Assembly: GCF_008831285.2 (NCBI RefSeq)
Contig: NC_045146.1
Coordinates: forward strand, 16,321,289-16,385,288
Direction: 5' to 3'
DNA: 64,000 nucleotides
Origin: Nymphaea colorata
Lineage: Eukaryota > Streptophyta > Magnoliopsida > Nymphaeales > Nymphaeaceae
Shown one piece after another: positions 1-12,435 of this stretch. The notes below the pieces were generated by a model. That model saw only the letters and a program-made list of their open reading frames with translations. It was not told the origin of the DNA and did no database searches. Within the stretch, counting starts at the first letter, position 1. Each line of letters opens with the position of its first letter. Made by a program: the position numbers and the translations under genes.

Positions 1-609
1 CAAAATTTTGCAACATTTAATGCAGCAATTGGTAAGTATATGTTGATTTGAGTCGTGGAAAAGGAGGATGTGTTTGAGTGGGATGCCATAATGAATGATG
101 ACGCTTATGGTTCTGAGCTTAATAGAACATGCACAAGAAGTACACGGAATAAAACAAAGATGACAGTAAAGGAGGGCACCCATTTAGGTGGTTCAGCTAA
201 TAGTACCTGCATTGATGTGCATAGTGATGCTGCTTATCAATCATCGATTGTAAGCAAACATTATCCGTCACTGTACTGTATGGAGATTGTTTTCTCCCAC
301 AGCCTCTGAATCTTCTGTTAGTGTGTATGATATGTTTTAATAATGTTTCTGCTGCCTTTGGTTTTGTCCACTTTAATGGAATGATCGCAGGGATCAAAAG
401 TGAGATTCTCCAGTAGATTTGCACTTACCATCTGTATCTGACTTATCATGTTGATGTTGAATCATACTAATTTGGCAGGACTCGGAGCCACCACTGCATG
501 GCATTGTGTGGTGGTAAACACTTTTTCCACTGCTAAAGGAGATAACCACGATCAGGACAATGGTAGCCAAACTCTTCCCCTGCGATTTTTTGGAAGAAGT
601 CATCATCTG
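1..609 (+). CDS. Possible 3' end of an unidentified protein-coding gene
   Basis: I do not recognise this gene. An open stretch from the window edge ends at base 31 before a good donor (G|GTAAGT). One reading splices it to an acceptor near 478 (ttggcag); the joined frame stays open and ends at the TAA at 607-609, with a Ser/Asp/Gln-rich tail followed by FFGRSHHL. A separate open frame at 55-309 (84 aa, Asn/Ser/Thr-rich) could be an alternative or retained segment. Neither piece shows a domain I can name. It is placed here because the next gene starts only at 3182 and something must precede it, but it may be non-coding. Confidence 0.22.
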
Positions 610-2590
610 TAACTCGTAATTAATTGTGAGAAAGAAAGTTCCTTACAAAAGCGTTGATTAATTGGTAAATCAGAAGTGGTTAATCTGTCTGATCCAATAA
701 AATGGTTACTTACATTCTTTTAAAATTCGAATTGTTAAGTAGATATACATTTTTGAGCATTACTACTAATAACTTCAGCTATAATATTGAATCTGGAATT
801 TTTTTTATTCTTGGGTTCAATTAAGAAGCAAACATTGCTGCTGGAGATAGGCTTGTTAGGTAAAGATTGCCACATTAATATCCGGACAAATCTCTTCCTT
901 TTGGAATACTAACAGATGCACCACGTTATCGTTTCCCTATATTATCAATCAATCAAATGACTTTAATCATAAACAACAACCATGGTGATACTTTCTGCAT
1001 ATCATTATCTTGATATCTTTCAAAAGCCAGCTGATATTATTAGCAAAATATCATGATATTTTCAAAATGCCAACAAAACGCTGAGTACTGAAGTAACACC
1101 TTCATATTATTGACATTTAGCGTGATATTTCCGTGAGAAATCTTTTGATAAACAAGTCAGCTTGTGTCTTCTTCTTTTCTTATGAATTTATACTTCATTT
1201 TCTTCTTTAAAATTTGGAAAATATTTTTTTTTTCAGGTCTTCTCTTTGTTTGTTTCTTGACGTCTGTTCTCTTTAGAAAAGCCAGACCATGATGGGAATT
1301 TTCAAGAGAAACCTGTATCTTCAGACGAAGGACAGTGGCTTCATCTGCTTCGCAAGCCTCCACATAATTTTGCTAGTAATACTCTATCTTTGACAACATC
1401 AACATCATGAAATGTGATTTACACAAAAATGCCAATATTTAAGGACATGTTTTGTTTTTCGTATATTTTCTTTGATGCACCAAAATCCGAACCATATATC
1501 TTTCCAAGCTTATGTGTTTACTTACCTTGGAATCTAATCGACGTCCCAATTAGAAGGGTTTTCAAAAGAATAATACTTAATTAATATCATAATCTCCTTG
1601 TCCGTTCCTTGCAAGAATATTCCACATTGAATGGATGGTGACAGATAATGTAGTAGTGGGCTGAAGCTGCTTGTTGCGATCAATATTAAAGTGCCCTTGG
1701 TAGCATATTCTCGCAGTATCATCGATTTAATAGTCCTAAATTCAGGCATGCTCTCCTCGCTATCATAAGATCTCCATTTTGTTAATATTAAAGGTGTGTT
1801 TGATGACCTCATATCTGATTTAGTCTAGAAAGTAGGAACATGAAGTGCGACATTTACAATGAACAGCTTTTCAAGAGCTTTCCTCATTTCCTCTTAACAA
1901 ATGAGCACTTCATCTCTGCAATCTCATATATTTGTGCTCGACAAGTCATAACTCAATATTTATGCGTCTTCAAGACACTATGTGCACCACTAACCTAATA
2001 TATACTCAAAATGCATCAGGATAGATCATGGGGCCTCCAATGGTGCGGTTCGGCATTGGAAACAATAATAAACTGTTTCATAATCTACTCTAATGATTTA
2101 GATAGGTTCCTAGAACATTATAACATAGTGTTCAAATGAAGCTACCCCAAATTTTAAGGTAGCTGTATGAAACAATTTGTTACTATTTCTATTGTCAAAC
2201 AACTTTTTTGGATCATCCTATTGAAGGAGCTGTTTGGCTCAGATTTATTTAATCATGCATTCGAGTTTGAGTTCTACCAGTTGGGTTTGGTAAATAAAAT
2301 GCAGTCTAGTTGTTTACGAGGGATTTGCACTGGATAGTGTGAGAGCTGGTTGGCGGTTGGTTTTCATTTTGAGTTATTGAAGCGTCAACTCTATATGTTG
2401 TAAAAAGGAGTGATTGATGCCCAAGTTCAAGTGTGGCAAGTAAAGTATTCTCAAACATTAAAAGCATGCTCTGTACTTTGAAGTATGACTGGACGAGGGG
2501 TTGGGTGGAAGTTTCAACTCTCTTCTAAGCAGTAAAATAAAATACTCCTCTTACTTACTAGTTATGAGTCAGATCCAGATTTAATATGCA
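610..2590. other. AT-rich intergenic stretch, no gene seen
   Basis: Only short open frames with no recognisable domains or splice-linked partners. The composition is AT-rich throughout, with no strong tandem repeat. Nothing here can be supported as a gene. Confidence 0.5.
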
Positions 2591-2599
2591 GAAAATTAA

Positions 2600-2960
2600 G
2601 GTTGGGTGTCAGGTCAAGTACTCGACAGGTACCCGACCCAATTCGGGCTCGAAAAAAAGGCACCGAACCAGCCCGACTATGCCCAGTTCAGCCCGATAAA
2701 ATTTTTTAATACATATTTTATTGATTTTTATATATAATTATAATAATTTATTACAATTAATATTATTTATATTAAATATATAAGTTTTTTAATTTAATCA
2801 AGTCGAAGCCAGGTTTGAATTTTAGGTGTCGGACCAAGGTTGAGCTCAGGTTTTGGGTGTAGGTGTAGGGCCGATCCAAACAGAACTCCACATCGAGCCG
2901 GGCTAGGCGGAGCCTTACATAAAATGCTTCCAACTTCCAAGCCTGATCTCGTCGGGTTAG
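2600..2960. repeat. AT-rich core flanked by GC-rich arms, likely degraded repeat element
   Basis: GC-rich arms built of pieces such as acccgaccc, gggctcg, agcccg and gagccggg surround a core of about 100 bases that is almost pure A/T (about 2700-2800). Arms of this kind around an AT core recur in plant genomes as small dispersed elements, and a related GC-arm sequence is present at 40500-40640. Ends and target duplication could not be set. It lies about 220 bases upstream of the PRKRIP1-like start codon, so it may sit in that promoter. Confidence 0.35.
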
Positions 2961-3077
2961 ATCGGCCAGATTCACTTTCGGATCCGAATCTTAACCGAGA
3001 AGGGTCACTTGATTCACTTCATCGTGTCTGCGCGCGCGCGAGAGAGAGGCACTGAGAGATCGGAAGACTGTAGAAAC

Positions 3078-3092
3078 CCTAAACCCTTAAAA
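3078..3092 (+). promoter_or_regulatory. telo-box in presumed leader of the PRKRIP1-like gene
   Basis: The sequence AAACCCTAAACCC lies about 100 bases upstream of the start codon. AAACCCTAA (telo-box) is a known plant promoter and leader element common in genes for translation and RNA processing. Here it fits a spliceosomal gene, but no transcription start is visible. Confidence 0.45.
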
Positions 3093-3181
3093 CATTGGAA
3101 TGGAAGCGGAAAAGCTGGAAGAGGGGAAACCAATGGGATTCTCAATGTGGTAGTGTGAGGGAAACAATTAAGGTTTCGACG

Positions 3182-6100
3182 ATGTCTAGGTTGAAGAGCG
3201 GGCCGGAATCGGATTGGAAGATGATTCCGGCGCCGGATCAGAAGAACCTCCCCACTTCTTCGGCTTCGGCGGCGGCGGTTGTTCCATCCGAAACAAACGC
3301 TCTGGTAGAGTACAGTAAACCAGTGCTGAAGGAGGAGGAAGAGGATCTCGAAGTGAAGCTGCGACGGATCATAGACCACGTCCCCGTTCGCGTGAGCAAT
3401 ACCTCCGGCAGCTCCGCCGGCTCTGGTTCCGGCGACTTCCATCAGGTTCGTCGACTCTCGTTTAACTTAGCGGAATTTCGCTTCTTTTTGGAATTTAGTG
3501 GCCTAGAATGGTTTGGGATATCTGCTGTCCTTGTTATACAAATGACAAAGCTAGCTCTGAAATGGGTTATGACATTGCGTGTTCTTTATTGCAATTGAGT
3601 CTTGTTGAATAATTTTACCTCTTTAGAATGGGATTGCTCTATAGAGGTCGTATTATTGAATGAAGAAAGTCCATGCATTTGTGAGTTTGCCTGCTTCTGT
3701 TAAATTGGCAGATGAATTTCTTTCAGACAATGAAGAGAAAAAACAAATTGAGAAACTTTTAGAGATACAAAACAGCTACTTGTTTTAGAGTTGTCTTTGA
3801 AGCTTTGTTCCTATGGTAATTTGGTTCGCCGAATATTTCGAGCCTCCATTGCTCATACGTAATTCTTCTTTCCCTTATGTCTTCTTTTTTCTTTGCAGAG
3901 TGATAACCTTGTTCATCGTTTCCTGTGACTGTAAAGTCTATGCCAAAAATCATATGCTCAATCATGCACTAGCTTGCGAATCGGGTCAGCAACTGTGCGC
4001 CTAATGACTTGATTATTTATCCTTTACTGTATAGACAACTAGTTAAGAATGAAAAAGTTTTTAGTGCTAGATATTCGGCCCTGTCTATTTAAAATGTTCT
4101 AATTATGCGTATTTTGAAGGATGAAAGCTTTTTTGTCTACGTTTAGGAACCTTTTGTTTTGTTTTGTTTCTTTTTTGGTGATGACAAGCAACCCTCTGAG
4201 GATGCCGCCACCTAGTCAGCGTACTCTATGTAAGTCCCGTATGAGGCCTTATCATTGAGCTTACGAGGACAATGCCATGGGAAAGCTCTGGGAGCAGAGT
4301 CGTGGGGTTTGATACTTGTTTCATGATGTTCAACTGAGCATCCTTCGCCACTCATTCCTTAACACCTTCTCTCCACCTACGATCATGAGACACTTTCTTT
4401 GTTGTTACTAAGAAGTCCAATATATGAATTCAAAATGAAAAACAATGAAGGGCGTGATTTTGCTTTCATTTGTTGTATACTTGTATTACATCAAAAACAG
4501 TAAAAGCGCATCTGATTCTGAATACCCTTGGATCTCGAATCCAAATAATTGTAGATCTTGGGGTCCTGAGTCCTACATTTTCTGATCTTGGGATATTAAG
4601 AGAGATTAAATCATTGTTACAGGATTGGATTTATGATTCCATGTTTGATGCTGATTTCTGACTGCACCAATATGAACTAAACTTTAGCCATCTTTCATCA
4701 AACTTGAGAGGTGAGTTCTTTTTGGATTTTTGCTATATACAACAGAAAACCTATAATGGTGCACAAGAGTTGGCAACAGATGAAAAGTCATGAATAGCTG
4801 GCTTGATGCATAATAGTCAACTTATTGGACCTCTTAGTATACGAGGGGCAACCATTAAAATTAATAAAAGCTTTTGACTATGTTGATGCTATTGTTAATA
4901 GCACGTCTTAGTTATGCTTTGATGCTATTTCCCACTTACAGATCAGAGTTTAAGAATAAACTTCGGTATTAATATTATATATTTATTTTTAATAATTAAA
5001 CTATAAATATCACTGTAACTAATGAAAGCCTCTTGCAGTGAACAGATACAAGAGTATAATTGTGAATAGCAGGCTGCGTGCAACCTAATGAACCTCTTAA
5101 CATATGAGGGAAAACAATTTATGATTAACAAAAACTTGTGAATATGTCAACAGAATTGTTAAAACTTAAAAGCATGTCTCAGATCCGTTTTTATGCCATT
5201 TGGCCCATTTCCCACTTGTACATGGGAATTTTCAAAGTGGAAGTGGATTCTTGAAAGTAAAATAAAGGTGATGTTTTTAGTATATCATGTTGACATAAAT
5301 GGCTCTAAGTCATGCATCAGCACTTAAAACATTATTGGATGAAAAGGGAATTTATCAAACCTATTAATCATATGAGGCAGCAAAAGCTTCTTCTGGCTTG
5401 CGTTGTGTCAACCAGTATTGTCAAAATCATTTTTGGAATTGAATCAGCCAAGCCACTGATTCTGTAAATCGGGCAATTCAGCAGAATTGGTTGTGAATCA
5501 GTACAAAATATTTAAAAGGCCATTCTTTCCAATATATATGTATATATATATAAGAAAAAAATTCTTAAAATTTTTCTTCAAAAGATTAAAAAATGACACG
5601 TCAAACTTTTGAATTGGCCACTGAATTGAATTGGTTTGCCACTGATTTAATTTGAATCAGCTGATTCAGATCGATTCTGATTACACTGGTAGCAACGGCA
5701 AAGGGAGAACATAATATAAGAGAATATACCATGTCTAATCTTGACTTTACCAAGAAGTTGGAAAAAAAATAAGAGAAGATGTTTCAAAGTAATTGCCAAT
5801 TGACCTGTCCGTCAATGACAATTTTGCAACAAAATGTGGATCTTTTGTTCAATACATAAGATTGATGTGCTTGGGAGATTCTATGAGGAGGCAAACAGCG
5901 AGTTTGAACATACAACCAAAGTGAAGAATTCCCTTCAAAATTTACGTGGGTTGGTAGACCACAAAAGCTTTTGACTTCACCATAGGCTTTCATGCTCTTC
6001 GATTCGGCGCTCCTTGAATGCCCTTAAAGTGAGTGAGTGCGCTACTTCAACAGTTTCCTTTTGTTGACAACTTAGACAAGATGCCTCAAGGAAACACATT

Positions 6101-7039
6101 GGAAGGTTGGAGATTCATCTTCAACTACAAGCAAAAGATCTATCTGTCCCTAATAAGAAGTAAAATTTTCGAAGAAATCTGATCACCAAAAAAGCCATAT
6201 GGAGGGGTGATGAGACGTACTTTTATAGTCATATTTAGTTCTATAGAGGCCATGGTTGGGAAGTATGCATTTCAACTATCATATTTGAAGCTGTTTGCTT
6301 CTCAATGTGTTTGTAACATAAGTACATATTACTTCCAACAGCTGCAACAAGGAAGATGGGACTGGGTTTGCTCCTATCCAGTGGGTTGGCACAATGGCAT
6401 AGTATGGGAGTGCTTCATGGAGCCTGGTTTTGAGTCTGACTAAAACCTTCTTCATCTCTATCAGTAATACAAGAATATAGATATGTTGGTATCTAGAAGT
6501 ATTTCACCTCTTTCGCTAATATTATACCTGTGGAACAGACAGCAAAATGAGTTCTTTTGTTTGTCATATTATCTGTTCGTGTCTCCCTATCCATTGCCTT
6601 ATCTCTCGTATTGTTATCCACCACAATAATTTTCTTGAACAAGGTAGATTTTTGCAGTTTCATATTATAACTTTTTTAGAGTGATTGGATTCATATTGAA
6701 GTATTTTAACCTTTAGGCTGCTTGATGCTTAGTTTTTTCTCTTGCATGTTTTGCTTGAAATAGTATCGACAAATGAGACGAAAAGAGCAAGACAGGCTTG
6801 CAAGGATGGATGTTGACTATCAGAGGAGGAAAGAACTTGCAGAATTCAATGCAAGGAGAGAGGAAAGGTTGAAAGCTGCTGAGGAAAGGACTGCAAAGAA
6901 GCGTCTGAAAAGGCAGAAAAAGAGGCAGAAAAAGAAAGAGAAAAAAAGTAATTCAGATGTTCAGGCTGGAGATATAAACAAAGAATCTTCAACCATGTCT
7001 CAAGATGAGTCTTCAGATGGAGGTTCTGGTGATGACTAG
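3182..7039 (+). CDS. PRKRIP1: PRKR-interacting protein 1 homologue (DUF1168 spliceosomal protein)
   Basis: Two exons, 3182-3445 and 6764-7039, give 179 aa; the single 3318-base intron is phase 0 (CAG|GTTCG ... TAG|TATCG). Residues 76-88 carry GSSAGSGSGDFHQ, directly followed across the splice by YRQMRRKEQDRL; this matches the human PRKRIP1 core [21 protein letters not shown]. Residues about 110-150 are a very Lys/Arg-rich helix (KKRLKRQKKRQKKKEKK), and the tail is Ser/Asp/Glu-rich. In other eukaryotes the protein is a nuclear RNA-binding component of catalytic spliceosomes, its long helix bridging RNA and proteins. The ATG at 3182 was chosen over the in-frame upstream ATG at 3095, because family members start close to the conserved block and the segment before 3182 looks like leader. 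Gene identity is secure; the exact start is less so. Confidence 0.9.
4785..5410. repeat. Three diverged tandem copies inside the PRKRIP1-like intron
   Basis: Similar word order recurs at about 4785-4945, 5055-5225 and more weakly 5335-5410: gaatagc(t/a)ggct, then acctctta..atatgagg, then aaaagctt or aaaacttgt, then a block ending cccatttcccactt. The copies differ at many positions and by small gaps, so the duplication is old. No open frame is shared. Confidence 0.45.
5412..5696. mobile_element. MITE-like inverted-repeat element in the PRKRIP1-like intron
   Basis: The left end begins ccagtattgtcaaaatcat and runs into aattgaatcagcc. The right end, read in reverse complement, begins ccagtgtaatcagaatcg and contains ctgaatcagctgattc. 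The ends are thus imperfect inverted repeats around an AT-rich core with an (AT)n run near 5541-5555. There is no coding capacity. A target duplication could not be identified, so the family is left open. Confidence 0.4.
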
Positions 7040-9000
7040 GAAGAAAAATAACCACGCTATTCTGCGTTGTGTTTCTCCTGGGAAAAATGTTATTCAGAGA
7101 ATGTCTTGATAGATGTTCGCTTGTTGGTCGGCTCCAATTTCAGGTGTATAATGTACACATGCACCGCACTTGAATTAACTTCATGCGTCTTCATGGGTGA
7201 AGTCCTGGAGGGAAGGTTCCCTTTTAACGCTACCTGGGATGCTTGTTTAATGTTGATCAGGCGAGTAGCTGGATCTCCTTAACATGCATTTTTCTACTTT
7301 CTTTGTAGTCTCCATGTTGTTGGCATTCACAAATGACGGCAAAGGCCTTTCACTATGTAACTTATTATCCTGATGTCCTCTAGATACTTTGAAAGTGAAT
7401 GTCATTTACCAAGTTTTACAGAGCACACGTTGGTTTGCAGGAGGTCTTCTGTTGTGTCATCGTGCTTGAAACCATCACATCTTGCCTGTGACCTTCATTG
7501 TTAGCTTGCAGTTTTTGGCTATTGATGATGTCAGTGCTTCCATGTGGTGGCTGCATTTATTATGCTTGTAAATGTTGCAGGTTTATCTAATCAAAGTTAA
7601 CCATATAGATGTGATTTGGTTGATTTTTTAAAAAACAGCCCTTGATTGGATTTGTGTACAGGATTATCTAGCATTTCAAAATTTTATTGTCGTAGAAGTT
7701 TTGCCCGACTTTTGTGATTTAAAGAGCCTTTTTAAAAATGCAAAAAAAGAAGACCAGGTAATCACAACGTTGTCCGCTCCCTGCTTCAATAGGCAACGCA
7801 TCAATTCTATCAACTTGATTCCAGAACTATTATTGAGGCCCTTTTGTGCTTCAGTTCAAGGTCGGATCTTCTTAACCCTTGGCTTTAAACGTGGCTGAGC
7901 TTAGTCCCCTTTTTCATGACTGCCTCAGTCTGAGAGCAGAATAAGCAGCTTGTGGTTGGATTTAGGAAAAAAAAAACAAAAACAACTAAGGCACGCATAT
8001 GATGGCCCCAGATACCAGCGGCTCATAGCGATGTGGATGAAATGATGAAAGTTTGGAGTTGCAAACTTTATGGAAGGATAAGAAAAATTATTATCAGTGA
8101 TTGGCAGTAGGGAACTCCATGGTCACATTATCAGTGATTGCATCCTTTTGGTTTATTGATATGAAAGATGACTACAGAGTGTTTTTTTTTTTTCGAGGGA
8201 GATGAATACAAGGTCAGTTGGCTTTAATGAATGGAAAAGCTATTCCAGGATTTATTTTTCTTTGAGGATGAATTTTAGCCTTAATTTTAAAGGCAGTTTG
8301 TATTTATGATATTACAATATTGCTTCTGCTAACAGCTTAGTAACTAAAAGTTCGTTCATCTAAAATGTTCATTCTTCTGTAATTGAATGAAATAATAATA
8401 ACACTTTTTGTCTTCAATTTGAGGACAAAAGTGCACCTCACACCTTGGAAGAGACAATTTTCAATTGTGGAAGCTTTTAGGAACTAATAAGCGAACCAAA
8501 TTCAGTAAACAAATTTTGCAATTTTTTTGGGTCAATTTGAATCTAACTTTCAATATTTTCATTTGATCTATATCTGTTCATTCCATAAGAATGAATTTAA
8601 GAAAAGTGTCTTTTGGGTTCTTGGATATCTTCAGTGAATTGAACGCATAACTATCAAACAAAAAACAAAAAAGAGTGGCTTCTTGCAATGTAATAAAAAA
8701 TTGCCCAATTATATGGGACCGAGCCTGGTTGGGGTCGGACGGCAGTCAATGTGCAGCCTGCAAGCAAGCCGGCCGGCGGCCGGCCGACCGACCACTTTGC
8801 TGGAAAAAGAAAATAACAAAAAGAAAAGAAGACGATGAGAAATTGAAAAGCCTGAACTGTTTTTACGAATTCAACCCCAAAAGAGGATCGAACAAATATT
8901 TCATGGTAGTAAACTATCGGGGTTAATTTTGTAACTTCAGGTTTTAAAATAAGTCCCTTCCGCTACAAAAGCCACCCCTCCTCTTTCCTCCTTTCATCCT
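7040..9000. other. Intergenic region between the PRKRIP1-like gene and the reticulon gene
   Basis: The first few hundred bases are probably 3' UTR. The rest has no supportable gene. Near 8765-8795 there is a short GC-rich palindromic run (GGCCGGCGGCCGGCC) standing out from AT-rich surroundings. The final 60 bases are rich in TCC and CTC, leading into the CT tract of the next gene. Confidence 0.45.
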
Positions 9001-9003
9001 CTC

Positions 9004-9034
<31 letters not shown>

Positions 9035-9035
9035 C
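9000..9035 (+). repeat. (CT)n tract in presumed reticulon 5' leader
   Basis: A run of CT dinucleotides broken by a few Cs lies 45-80 bases upstream of the reticulon ATG. Polypyrimidine tracts in this position are common in plant core promoters and leaders. Confidence 0.7.
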
Positions 9036-9078
9036 CCCCATAGAAAGCAGGAAGCGATTCGGACTCCGTCGTCCCCTC

Positions 9079-10165
9079 ATGATGATGGCCGAGAATGACT
9101 CTTCGCCCTCTTCCTCAGAAAAACCCAATCCTAAGAAGAATGTCCATAGATTCCTCGGTGGAGGACAAGGTTTTCATCCATTCTTCTTCTTCTTCTTCTT
9201 GAAATGAAGCAGTAGTTTGTATTTGCGTTCCATCCTATTGATCTGAGTGCTGATTAGGGTTGAATAAACAAATCTTGCAGTGGCCGATATCCTGCTTTGG
9301 AAGCGAAGAAACGTCAGCATTTCAATTGTCGCTGGCGCTACGGCATTCTGGTGGCTTTTCGACAGAGCCGGATACAGTTTCCTGTCGTTCGTGGCCAATG
9401 TCCTGCTTCTTCTCGTCTCCATCCTATTCTTCTGGGCGAAATCCGCGACTCTTCTCAATAGGTGAAGGTCTTTCCTCTCGATTTCTTTTCTTGTTGAATT
9501 TGGATTTGCTCATCTTTTTATCAAAATGTGGACGCTGGTCTTCCCAGACCGCTTCCGCCTCTCCCAGATCTCAAGCTATCGGAAGATCAGGTGGCCCAGG
9601 CTGCCGAATCGACACGGTTGTATATCAATGACGTATTGGCGATTGCGCACGATCTTACAATTAAGAAAGATGTGAAGGTCTTTCTTGAGGTAACTGCATT
9701 CTTCATTTCTCTGCTTGTCTGATGCAGGAAGTTTGGGCATTGAATTTCCAAATGCATTTGACCAGGTTGTGATTTCCCTAGGACTGATGCACGTTGTTGG
9801 TTTCCCTTTGACTAGGTTTTTATTGGTTTGTGGATTGTTTCATATATCGGAAGTTTCTTCAGTTTCCCAACAGTCGTCTACGTTGGTTAGTCTCTAAAAC
9901 AACTGAATAATCATATTCAAAGAACTAATCTGCTGCTTTTTACCAGATCATATACTCTAAATAGTTCTGTTGCCATGTGCTTTTATACCTTTCAGGAATT
10001 ATAATTTCTTTCACCATTCCGGCCTTGTATGAGAAGTACCAAGATAGAGTCGACGAAAGATTGAGCGCAACTCACAATGTTGTCGTAAAACAGTATAGAA
10101 ATGTCCATGGAGCTGTCCTTAGCAGGATCCCAAGCTCTGCAAGAAAGGAAAAGAAGACCCAGTAG
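9079..10165 (+). CDS. RTNLB: Reticulon-like protein, RTNLB10 type
   Basis: Five exons (9079-9169, 9281-9461, 9548-9689, 9816-9885, 9996-10165) join in frame to 217 aa with GT-AG introns. The reticulon homology domain spans about residues 31-190. It has a first long hydrophobic hairpin (about 42-88, including [19 protein letters not shown]), a hydrophilic loop with [10 protein letters not shown], and a second hairpin (about 134-175, including [16 protein letters not shown] and [16 protein letters not shown]). Such proteins wedge into the outer leaflet of the ER membrane and shape tubules. The C-terminus is KKTQ, which fits a KKXX ER-retrieval signal. Three consecutive ATGs open the frame; the first was taken. 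Its place beside PRKRIP1 and TIC21 matches RTNLB10 in Arabidopsis, but the exact B-number rests on that synteny. Confidence 0.93.
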
Positions 10166-11784
10166 GATACAATTCTTGCTGCATGCGTCAATGCAAGTTT
10201 TTGTTCTCTCTTCTACAAGGAGCTGTTTGGAGGAAGAAGGTACTTGTTAGGTGTTTTTGCAATGGTGGACGAACATTCACTAAGGAATTTGGTTGTTCAA
10301 GATAGCTTCAGACAATAGATTAATTCTGAGTTCTGACCTCACTTTTTCTTCCTCTAATGTGTTTTGTTAGTAAGCTAGGATGGTTCATTCTGCATAATGA
10401 ACAGGTTGGGTAATCTCCATGGTGAGGTATAAGCCTGCTTGCAGATTGAGCTAAGAATTGTCCTTTGACATGAACATGTATACCACGCCTGCTTGGTTAA
10501 TCTCCTGCGCCACATAGCTTCATTGGATATATCTATTTTTTGGTATTTACGGGTGCCGTTGCGCTTCCAACGTTACTTCCTAAGCTAATACTTTGATGGT
10601 TAATGTGGAGGCACGTTCTGAAGGGTAACTGAAGACAAAATGTGTATGAATTTTCTTTTCATTGACCCATTCTTCGGCTTGTAATAACTTTGCTTAATCG
10701 GTCCTGGCTATACAAGTCTACTTCCCAAAATATTCATGAGAATAAGCACAAATGAAGAGAAACCATTATTATCACCTAAACAAGGTTAGACTAATCTTAA
10801 ATATAGAAGAGACTAGCAGGTAAATAACGTTGAAGACTATGATTTAATGACATTGCCTTGATGATGGAATCAAACTGCCTATGATCACATAATAATCTAG
10901 TTCACGTTTTTACTTTTTTCTCAAAAACCAAAAAAGAAGAAAACTAAGGTAGAAACAGGAACATGCATGAAGCATCTTTTGACTTTTTATGTTGGGGAGT
11001 AACTCATCATCTCATTGGCCCTATCTATTTCTACAAAGGCGAATAGCTATGAAGTTTATTAATTTATCTACTTTGTCTACTATACATATATTCACTTACA
11101 GTATTTAGTTATCTAAAAGTAGTCAACACTAATCTAATACTTTTGCATATAGTCAACGCAACGTAAGTAATAACATTTTAACAGTAAAGGAATTATGCAA
11201 GTTAATGCACATAGGTGTGGCAGAATGTGAATGAACTTTGATTTACAATTCAAAACTCGAAGTTTTGCAAAAGAGGGCCGCAAACAGTTTCACTCCAATA
11301 ACATGTTGGGACTTTTAAATCCTACAAAGCGATGCTGCAGAAGTGCAAGAATTTGCAGTGCATTAAAAAGTTATGCACATCATATGAGGTTTTCCTAATA
11401 AGGTATACCTGCCAAATTGTCTGTTTCTATCTTTTTAAACGATACTAGTGCTTATGCAAAAAAGAAGATTGACTCATATTTCTTTTTATACAGTCCTTTT
11501 TGTCACGTGTTTATGCTATGTTAGCGTATGCGCGTGAGTGCATGCTAGCGAATGCATGATTTTATAACATTTGACTTAAGGCATGGAAATTCTGGTAATA
11601 TCTATCAATGTTGATTTCACTCTAGAGGCTACGGGCGAGCCATAATGGGTACAGAATGTGACGCACTGGCCTTGTGGATCTATGAATTTCCAAAACAAAT
11701 TAAAGCATTAAATAATCAATTCCTGCCAAATCCACCATGTAAAACAGATTTGCAGGAGTAGCCTTAAGCAAATCAAACACACCA

Positions 11785-11786
<2 letters not shown>
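10166..11786. other. Intergenic stretch, no gene seen
   Basis: AT-rich sequence after the reticulon stop codon, probably 3' UTR at first. No open frame with a recognisable domain and no repeat with clear ends was found. Confidence 0.5.

Positions 11787-11833
<47 letters not shown>
11787..11833. repeat. (CT)n microsatellite
   Basis: About 23 uninterrupted CT units. It lies about 40 bases from the start of the 278-base tandem duplication. Confidence 0.95.
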
Positions 11834-11836
<3 letters not shown>

Positions 11837-11872
11837 ATGCTGACAGAAAATAAGATTGACTTTTTGTATTAA

Positions 11873-12435
11873 ATCATGTGCAAAGATTTTCATGCACAGT
11901 AAAGCTTGATCAGGTGGCCAATGTGCAAGGAAAAAAGGAACAGAAGAACTATAAACAGAAAATGAACATGCAAGGAAAAAGGAACACCAAGAACTGTTCG
12001 TAATGATGCGAAAGATCGCTACGAATCGTCCGGGTAAAAATTGAACGCAGAAAGGCGATAAAGAGTCCACCTCAGCCTATAATAATCATCAAACATGTGG
12101 TAACCTTTGGAAGCTTCAAACCTGTCCTGCTGCATATTCAGATACAGCCGATCATGTGCAGAGATTTTCATGCACAGTAAAGCTTGTTCAGGTGGCCAAT
12201 GCGCAAGGAAAAAAAGAACAGAAGAACTATAAACAGAAAATAAACATGCAAGGAAAAAAGGAACACCAAGAACTGTTCATAATGATGCGAAAGACCGCTA
12301 TGAATCCTCCAGGTAAAAATTGAACACAGAAAGGCGATAAAGAGTCCCAAACAGACACAACCTCAGCCTATAATCATCATCAAACATGTGGTAACCTTTG
12401 GAAGCTTCAAACCTGTCCAGCTGCATCACCAGCCA
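11873..12435. repeat. Direct tandem duplication, unit about 278 bases
   Basis: Unit 1 (11873-12150) and unit 2 (12151 to about 12435) share nearly every word in the same order, for example gattttcatgcacagtaaag, caccaagaactgttc, aaaggcgataaagagtcc and aacctttggaagcttcaaac. They differ by scattered substitutions and small gaps, so the event is fairly recent. On the minus strand part of unit 2 belongs to a 61-aa open frame (12298-12483) containing EASKGYHMFDDDYRLRLC, which reads like coding sequence but which I do not recognise. The block lies downstream of TIC21, so it may be a far 3' UTR or a relic of another gene. Confidence 0.85.
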
